DNA from: Sutcliffiella horikoshii
GTDB taxonomy: Bacteria; Bacillota; Bacilli; Bacillales; Bacillaceae_I
Assembly: GCF_008180725.1 (NCBI RefSeq)
Contig: NZ_VTEV01000006.1
Span: 131,409-195,408 of the forward strand
Length of the DNA stretch: 64,000 nt
Direction of reading: 5' to 3'
A model generated the notes under the pieces. The model was not told the DNA's origin. It saw nothing but the letters and a program-made list of their open reading frames with translations, and did not search any database. The translations under genes and the position numbers were made by a program. The first letter of the stretch is position 1; every line of letters starts with the position of its first letter. Positions 60,604 through 64,000 of the stretch are shown here, one piece after another.

Positions 60604-60673
60604 ATGACGTGGTTGAATATTTTAGTTAGCCTCGCTAAAATATGAACTATAAAGTTTAGGAGGACGTTTCTAT

Positions 60674-60913
60674 ATGAAGATTAGAAAAGCAAATTTAGAG
60701 GTTGATACGGTTAGTGTCTATATTCATGAGAATAAAAAAGAGGAGCAGACATTGATTGCGATTCCCTCTATTAAATGGTCTACTATCATACCGTATGAGG
60801 AAGATAATACGAGTTTGACGAAGAGGTTAGAGGATGAGTTTAGGTCTGCGTTGAATTCTGAGGATGCGACCCACTTATCCTTAAAGCTTGTCCAATGGGT
60901 CCGTGAGATGTAA
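60674..60913 (+). CDS. YueH-like small protein
   Basis: A 79-residue protein (MKIRKANLEVDTVSVYIHEN, KKEEQTLIAIPSIKWSTIIP, LKLVQWVREM end) that resembles YueH of Bacillus, an uncharacterised conserved protein. The name is from pattern memory. TAGGAGGACG precedes ATG 60674. The third tandem array begins directly after its stop. Confidence 0.55.
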   Translation: MKIRKANLEVDTVSVYIHENKKEEQTLIAIPSIKWSTIIPYEEDNTSLTKRLEDEFRSALNSEDATHLSLKLVQWVREM

Positions 60914-60923
60914 AACCAAAGTA

Positions 60924-61685
60924 GAAAGGAAACAGGTGGAGAGAAGTCTTCATCAAGGTTATGAAGACCTTAGTTAGTAGGAAACAGGTGGAGAGAAGTC
61001 TTCATCAAGGTTATGAAGACCTTAGTTAGTAGGAAACAGGTAGAGAGAAGTCTTCATCAAGGTTATGAAGACCTCAGTAAGAAGAAAACAGGTGGAGAGA
61101 AGTCTTCATCAAGGATATGAAGACCTCAGTAAGAAGGAAACAGGTAAAGAGAAGTCTTCATCAAGGTTATGAAGACCTTAGTTAGTAGGAAACAGGTAGA
61201 GAGAAGTCTTCATCAAGGTTATGAAGACCTCAATAAGAAGGAAACAGGTAGAGAGAAGTCTTCATCAAGGTTATGAAGACCTCAGTAAGAAGAAAACAGG
61301 TGGGGAGAAGTCTTCATCAAGGATATGAAGACCTCAGTAAGAAGGAAACAGGTAGAGAGAAGTCTTCATCAAGGTTATGAAGACCTTAGTTAGTAGGAAA
61401 CAGGTAGAGAGAAGTCTTCATCAAGGTTATGAAGACCTCAATAAGAAGGAAACAGGTGGAGAGAAGTCTTCATCAAGGTTATGAAGACCTCAGTAAGAAG
61501 GAAACAGGTAGAGAGAAGTCTTCATCAAGGTTATGAAGACCTTAGTTAGTAGGAAACAGGTAGAGAGAAGTCTTCATCAAGGTTATGAAGACCTCAGTAA
61601 GAAGGAAACAGGTGGAGAGAAGTCTTCATCAAGGTTATGAAGACCTCAGTAAGAAGGAAACAGGTAGAGAGAAGTCTTCATCGCT
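60924..61685. repeat. Tandem array 3, period exactly 52 bp, 15 copies
   Basis: GAAGTCTTCATC occurs at 60943 and then every 52 bases without exception up to 61671 (15 copies). Each unit holds the inverted repeat GTCTTCAT-CAAGGTT-ATGAAGAC and two variant tails (TTAGTTAGTAGG or TCAGTAAGAAGG) in irregular order. The hairpin core and seven-base loop equal those of array 1. No spacers, no coding pattern. Confidence 0.92.
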
Positions 61686-61760
61686 TTGGCTTCGTATAAG
61701 AAGAATTCCGATTGCCACCCAACAAGCTGTTATACTGTTGAAAGGTCAATAATAAATTTG

Positions 61761-61803
61761 GAGAGAGGCATACCTGCCAATTGCGGGTGTGTCTCTTTTT
61801 TTG
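61761..61803 (+). terminator. Terminator-like hairpin before the gas vesicle operon
   Basis: GAGAGAGGCATACC pairs with GGGTGTGTCTC around TGCCAATTGC, followed by seven T. What it terminates is unclear; no gene lies directly upstream except array 3. An open frame across 61686-61916 has no ribosome binding site. Confidence 0.65.
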
Positions 61804-61881
61804 TTTTACAGAAGAAAAGTTCCCCACTCAAGGAATCAATTACTAAATCTGTAGGGAATAGTACCCTTTTTCCTGATTTTT

Positions 61882-61907
61882 GTTTAAAGATGAGGCAGAG
61901 AGTGAAT
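61882..61907 (+). promoter_or_regulatory. Possible SigB-type promoter of the gas vesicle operon
   Basis: GTTTAA (61882-61887), 14-base spacer, GTGAAT (61902-61907) against the SigB consensus GTTTAA-N12/15-GGGTAT: perfect -35, four of six at -10. It lies 44 bases before the first start codon. Tentative. Confidence 0.35.
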
Positions 61908-61950
61908 ATAACTTGAAACAGAATAAAATCACTTAAAGGAGTGGATGTAA

Positions 61951-62145
61951 ATGAGTGTGAAAGATAGTGCCATGCAACTTAGTAAAAACAAGTGGGTGAC
62001 AGGGGCAGTTGTCGGAGGTGTCGCAGCAAGCTCGGCTTTACTATTTAAAAAAGAACGTCGCAACAAGGTGATGAAATTTTTTCGGCGAGATGAAGGGGAC
62101 CAGCAACCTGAAGGAACTGAAGAAGAAGCTATTAAAGAAAGCTAG
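61951..62145 (+). CDS. gvpP: Gas vesicle operon protein, GvpP-like by position
   Basis: A 64-residue protein: a hydrophobic segment (VTGAVVGGVAASSALLF, about 16-32), a basic stretch (KKERRNKVMKFFRR) and an acidic tail. It is the first gene of a cluster with the order of the P. megaterium gvp operon (P, Q, B, R, N), which gives the name; sequence recognition alone would be weak. AAAGGAGTGG precedes the ATG. Confidence 0.55.
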   Translation: MSVKDSAMQLSKNKWVTGAVVGGVAASSALLFKKERRNKVMKFFRRDEGDQQPEGTEEEAIKES

Positions 62146-62509
62146 AAAAGAAGCGACGGAGCAATATGTCGATTATAAAAAGGAAAAAACGAAGAACAAG
62201 ATGCAAAAGAAAGTCGAAAATGTATCAGATAATCTAAATGATTCGACTGACCAGTTTGCAGACAAGGTTCATAGCAAGGCAGAGGACATCCAGGAAAAAG
62301 TGCAAGACTCGCTATTAAAGGTGAAAGATCGATTGAAGAAAGTAAAAGATGCAGGCGAAAGCTTTCAAGATAAAATCGGAAAGGGAAGTCGTTCCAGTGG
62401 AATTAAATCCTATTCAAATGTGAAACGGGCAGATGATTTAAATGGAATGAATTCCGTGAAACGAAGCGATCAAATCCCAAATGTGAGTGATATTAAAGGA
62501 GTGAAGTAA
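62090..62509 (+). CDS. gvpQ: GvpQ-like coiled-coil protein
   Basis: A 139-residue, strongly charged helical protein ([40 protein letters not shown]). ATG 62090 lies within the preceding gene and has no good ribosome binding site, so translation is probably coupled. Place between P and the GvpA-like gene matches gvpQ of P. megaterium. Role in vesicle formation unknown. Confidence 0.6.
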   Translation: MKGTSNLKELKKKLLKKARKEATEQYVDYKKEKTKNKMQKKVENVSDNLNDSTDQFADKVHSKAEDIQEKVQDSLLKVKDRLKKVKDAGESFQDKIGKGSRSSGIKSYSNVKRADDLNGMNSVKRSDQIPNVSDIKGVK

Positions 62510-62510
62510 A

Positions 62511-62771
62511 ATGGCAGCTATTCAAAAAAGTACGGATGGATCCAGTCTTGCAGAAGTAATCGATAGAATTCTAGATAAGGGTGTCGTCATTGACGTCTAT
62601 GCACGTGTATCCCTTGTCGGAATCGAACTAATCACAGTGGAAGCGCGCGTAGTAATCGCCAGTGTGGATACATGGTTGCGCTATGCAGAAGCGGTTGGGC
62701 TTTTAAGAGATGACCTAATGGATGGAGAATTTCATTTATCTGGACAATCAACAGAACGTCAAAACGCATAA
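62511..62771 (+). CDS. gvpA: Gas vesicle structural protein GvpA/GvpB
   Basis: An 86-residue protein with the GvpA core: [54 protein letters not shown]. It polymerises into the hollow vesicle wall. The C-terminal tail ([17 protein letters not shown]) is as in Bacillus GvpB. It starts one base after the previous stop behind AAAGGAGTG. A hairpin follows before the next gene. Confidence 0.95.
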   Translation: MAAIQKSTDGSSLAEVIDRILDKGVVIDVYARVSLVGIELITVEARVVIASVDTWLRYAEAVGLLRDDLMDGEFHLSGQSTERQNA

Positions 62772-62798
62772 GATTTGAAAATTAAATACTAAGGAATC

Positions 62799-62821
62799 AA
62801 GGCACATATTACATGTGCCTT
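62799..62821 (+). terminator. Hairpin after gvpA
   Basis: AAGGCACAT (62799-62807) pairs with ATGTGCCTT (62813-62821), followed by only a weak T-run. It may reduce transcription of the accessory genes relative to the structural gene or protect the gvpA mRNA end. Confidence 0.6.
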
Positions 62822-62846
62822 TGTTCCATTTTTCAAAAAGGCGGGG

Positions 62847-63119
62847 ATGGCAGTGAGCATGAAGAAGGTCTTGAAGGAGGTAACGGATTTTTTTACAGAG
62901 TTCGTAAAACCACCATATAAGATTACAGCAGTTCAGCCTACAGATCAGGGCTGGGACGTCGTGGTAGAAGTAATTGAAGAAAAAGAATATATGAAAGCAT
63001 ACGCCAAAGACCAAATGGTGGGTGTTTATCATGCCAAACTTAATAAAGACATGGAAGTAGAATCATATAATCGAAGGAGTTTACGTTCTAGAAGTTCCAT
63101 AGATTTGAACAATGAGTAA
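62847..63119 (+). CDS. gvpR: GvpR/GvpO-family gas vesicle protein
   Basis: A 90-residue protein with the GvpO pattern: VTDFFTEFVKPPYKITAVQP, GWDVVVEVIEEKEYMKAYAK, MVGVYHAKLNKDMEVESYNR RSLRSR. GvpO proteins are accessory or regulatory in vesicle formation. Start is ambiguous: ATG 62847, GTG 62853 or ATG 62859. Position between gvpB and gvpN equals gvpR of P. megaterium. Confidence 0.8.
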   Translation: MAVSMKKVLKEVTDFFTEFVKPPYKITAVQPTDQGWDVVVEVIEEKEYMKAYAKDQMVGVYHAKLNKDMEVESYNRRSLRSRSSIDLNNE

Positions 63120-63147
63120 GGGCCGTTGGCGATGGAGGTAGTGAGAC

Positions 63148-64000
63148 ATGAACAAACAGCTGGAGAGGGAGATTGTTACACATGCTAAGGTGGAGGAGAT
63201 CTCTGCCAGAACGGTAGACTACTTGAAGAATGGATTTCCTGTTCATTTTACAGGACCGACCGGTGTGGGGAAAACCTCCATGGCGCTCCACGTAGCCAGA
63301 CAACTTGAAAGGCCAGTGGTGGTACTTCAAGGGCATGAAGAAATGACCAATGCAGACCTGCTTGGAGACTTTAACGGATATACCAAAAAGTTATTAGTGG
63401 ATAATTATGTCCGCTCCGTCATGAAAAAAGAAGAAACAATGAAAGAGTCTTTCCAAGAAGGGCTTTTGTTGGAAGCAGTAAAAAACGGATATACACTTAT
63501 TTATGATGAATTTACACGTTCCAAACCAGAAACAAACAATCTTTTCCTATCGGTTATTGAAGAAGGTGTTCTACCCTTGTATGGTTCCAAGCATAAAGAG
63601 AAATGGGTGAAAGTTCATGAGGAATTTTCCATTATTTTTACGAGTAACCCTGCGGAATATGCAGGAGTGCATAAGACACAGGATGCACTGCTGGACCGGA
63701 TGATTACGATGGAACTTGGATATATGGAAAAAAATGCAGAAACCGAAATCCTTAAACAAAAAGTAGATGTTTCAGAAGAGGATGCCATTCTTATCACAAA
63801 TTTCATTTCAGCTCTTAGAGACAAATGCTTGAATAAAGGCAAGCATGCACCAGGTATCCGTGCAGCCATCATGATTGCTACCATTTCGAAGCAGAAGGAA
63901 ATGGAACGGAGTACAGATAATGAGGATTTCAAACAACTTTGCGTGGATGTGCTCTTGCATTCCGTCCATAAAGGGATGGAATATGAAAAACAATCAAGGT
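63148..64000 (+). CDS. gvpN: GvpN AAA+ ATPase, cut by window edge
   Basis: The first 284 codons are present and the gene runs off the right edge. Walker A GPTGVGKTS at residues 36-44, Walker B LIYDEFTRSKPETNN, and FTSNPAEYAGVHKTQDALLD RM (sensor region) are those of MoxR-type GvpN. It is thought to help GvpA assembly. GGAGGT precedes ATG 63148. The remaining gvp genes (F, G, L and others) should lie beyond the window. Confidence 0.92.
   Translation, partial: MNKQLEREIVTHAKVEEISARTVDYLKNGFPVHFTGPTGVGKTSMALHVARQLERPVVVLQGHEEMTNADLLGDFNGYTKKLLVDNYVRSVMKKEETMKESFQEGLLLEAVKNGYTLIYDEFTRSKPETNNLFLSVIEEGVLPLYGSKHKEKWVKVHEEFSIIFTSNPAEYAGVHKTQDALLDRMITMELGYMEKNAETEILKQKVDVSEEDAILITNFISALRDKCLNKGKHAPGIRAAIMIATISKQKEMERSTDNEDFKQLCVDVLLHSVHKGMEYEKQSR

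Noticed and set aside
60924-61685. CRISPR array
   Set aside because: Every 52-bp unit is nearly identical from end to end; there are no unique spacers and no cas genes. The same holds for arrays 1 and 2.
61686-61916. 76-residue gene between array 3 and gvpP
   Set aside because: It crosses a terminator hairpin and lacks a ribosome binding site.
1-64000. tRNA or rRNA genes, including a tRNA attachment site
   Set aside because: No cloverleaf with TTCGAATCC-type arm or rRNA sequence was recognised; attL is outside the window and attR could not be fixed.

Overview
The window comes from a low-GC, Gram-positive spore-former of the family Bacillaceae. The evidence is the chromosomal gene order on the right (yutJ, yuzB, nupC/yutK, dapF, yutM, yumC, yumB, yuiA-B-C-D, pepA/yuiE, yuiF, bioY/yuiG), which is the Bacillus subtilis yut/yum/yui order, plus Shine-Dalgarno sequences of the AAGGAGG type throughout. 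The species cannot be fixed. The gas-vesicle genes at the right edge recall Priestia megaterium, but nothing here proves that identity.

Positions 1 to about 41,340 are the bulk of a temperate siphophage prophage of the HK97 type with probable cohesive ends. Its left end lies outside the window. From left to right: a cut integrase, ImmA-like peptidase and CI-like repressor (minus strand); a control region with two families of operator-like repeats; early regulators (Cro-like, DUF771, AntA/AntB antirepressor); a recombination set (SbcC-like ATPase, Bet/RecT annealing protein); a replication set (RepO-like initiator with iterons inside its gene, G39P-like helicase loader, DnaB helicase); a RuvC-like resolvase and the late regulator ArpU. 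Next comes an accessory block (13.7-18.8 kb) with a Dam-like methylase, an ISL3-type transposase whose ribosome binding site lies in a hairpin, and an AT-rich pair of unknown soluble protein plus membrane protein. The packaging, head and tail operon follows: HNH, a cos-like region, TerS, TerL, portal, ClpP-like protease, capsid, connectors, major tail protein, the G/GT frameshift pair, tape measure, Dit, and a tail protein that seems to start at ATT. Then come XhlA, holin and an amidase endolysin with an internal start. The prophage ends with a small minus-strand regulator group and a four-gene cassette that carries ten copies of GACGTC in under 0.9 kb and encodes two proteins resembling ribbon-helix-helix DNA-binding proteins.

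Positions 41,440-60,913 are host chromosome: two type II NADH dehydrogenases (one behind Rex-like operators), ferredoxin-NADP reductase YumC, lysine/cell-wall gene dapF, an A-type Fe-S carrier, a nucleoside transporter, a Nudix hydrolase, a 3D-domain protein, a cobalamin-binding-like protein, PepA, an ion antiporter and a BirA-controlled biotin transporter. Between these genes lie three tandem arrays (45.5, 53.1 and 60.9 kb), all with a period of 52 bp, and several fragments of a dispersed Bacillus-type intergenic repeat. Positions 61,951-64,000 open a gas-vesicle operon (P, Q, A/B, R/O-like, N), which is cut by the window edge.

The observations most worth following up are the GACGTC-dense cassette with its ribbon-helix-helix genes, the three 52-bp arrays (two share a hairpin core), the unknown soluble/membrane gene pair, the hairpin guarding the transposase start, the internal endolysin start and the ATT start of the tail protein.
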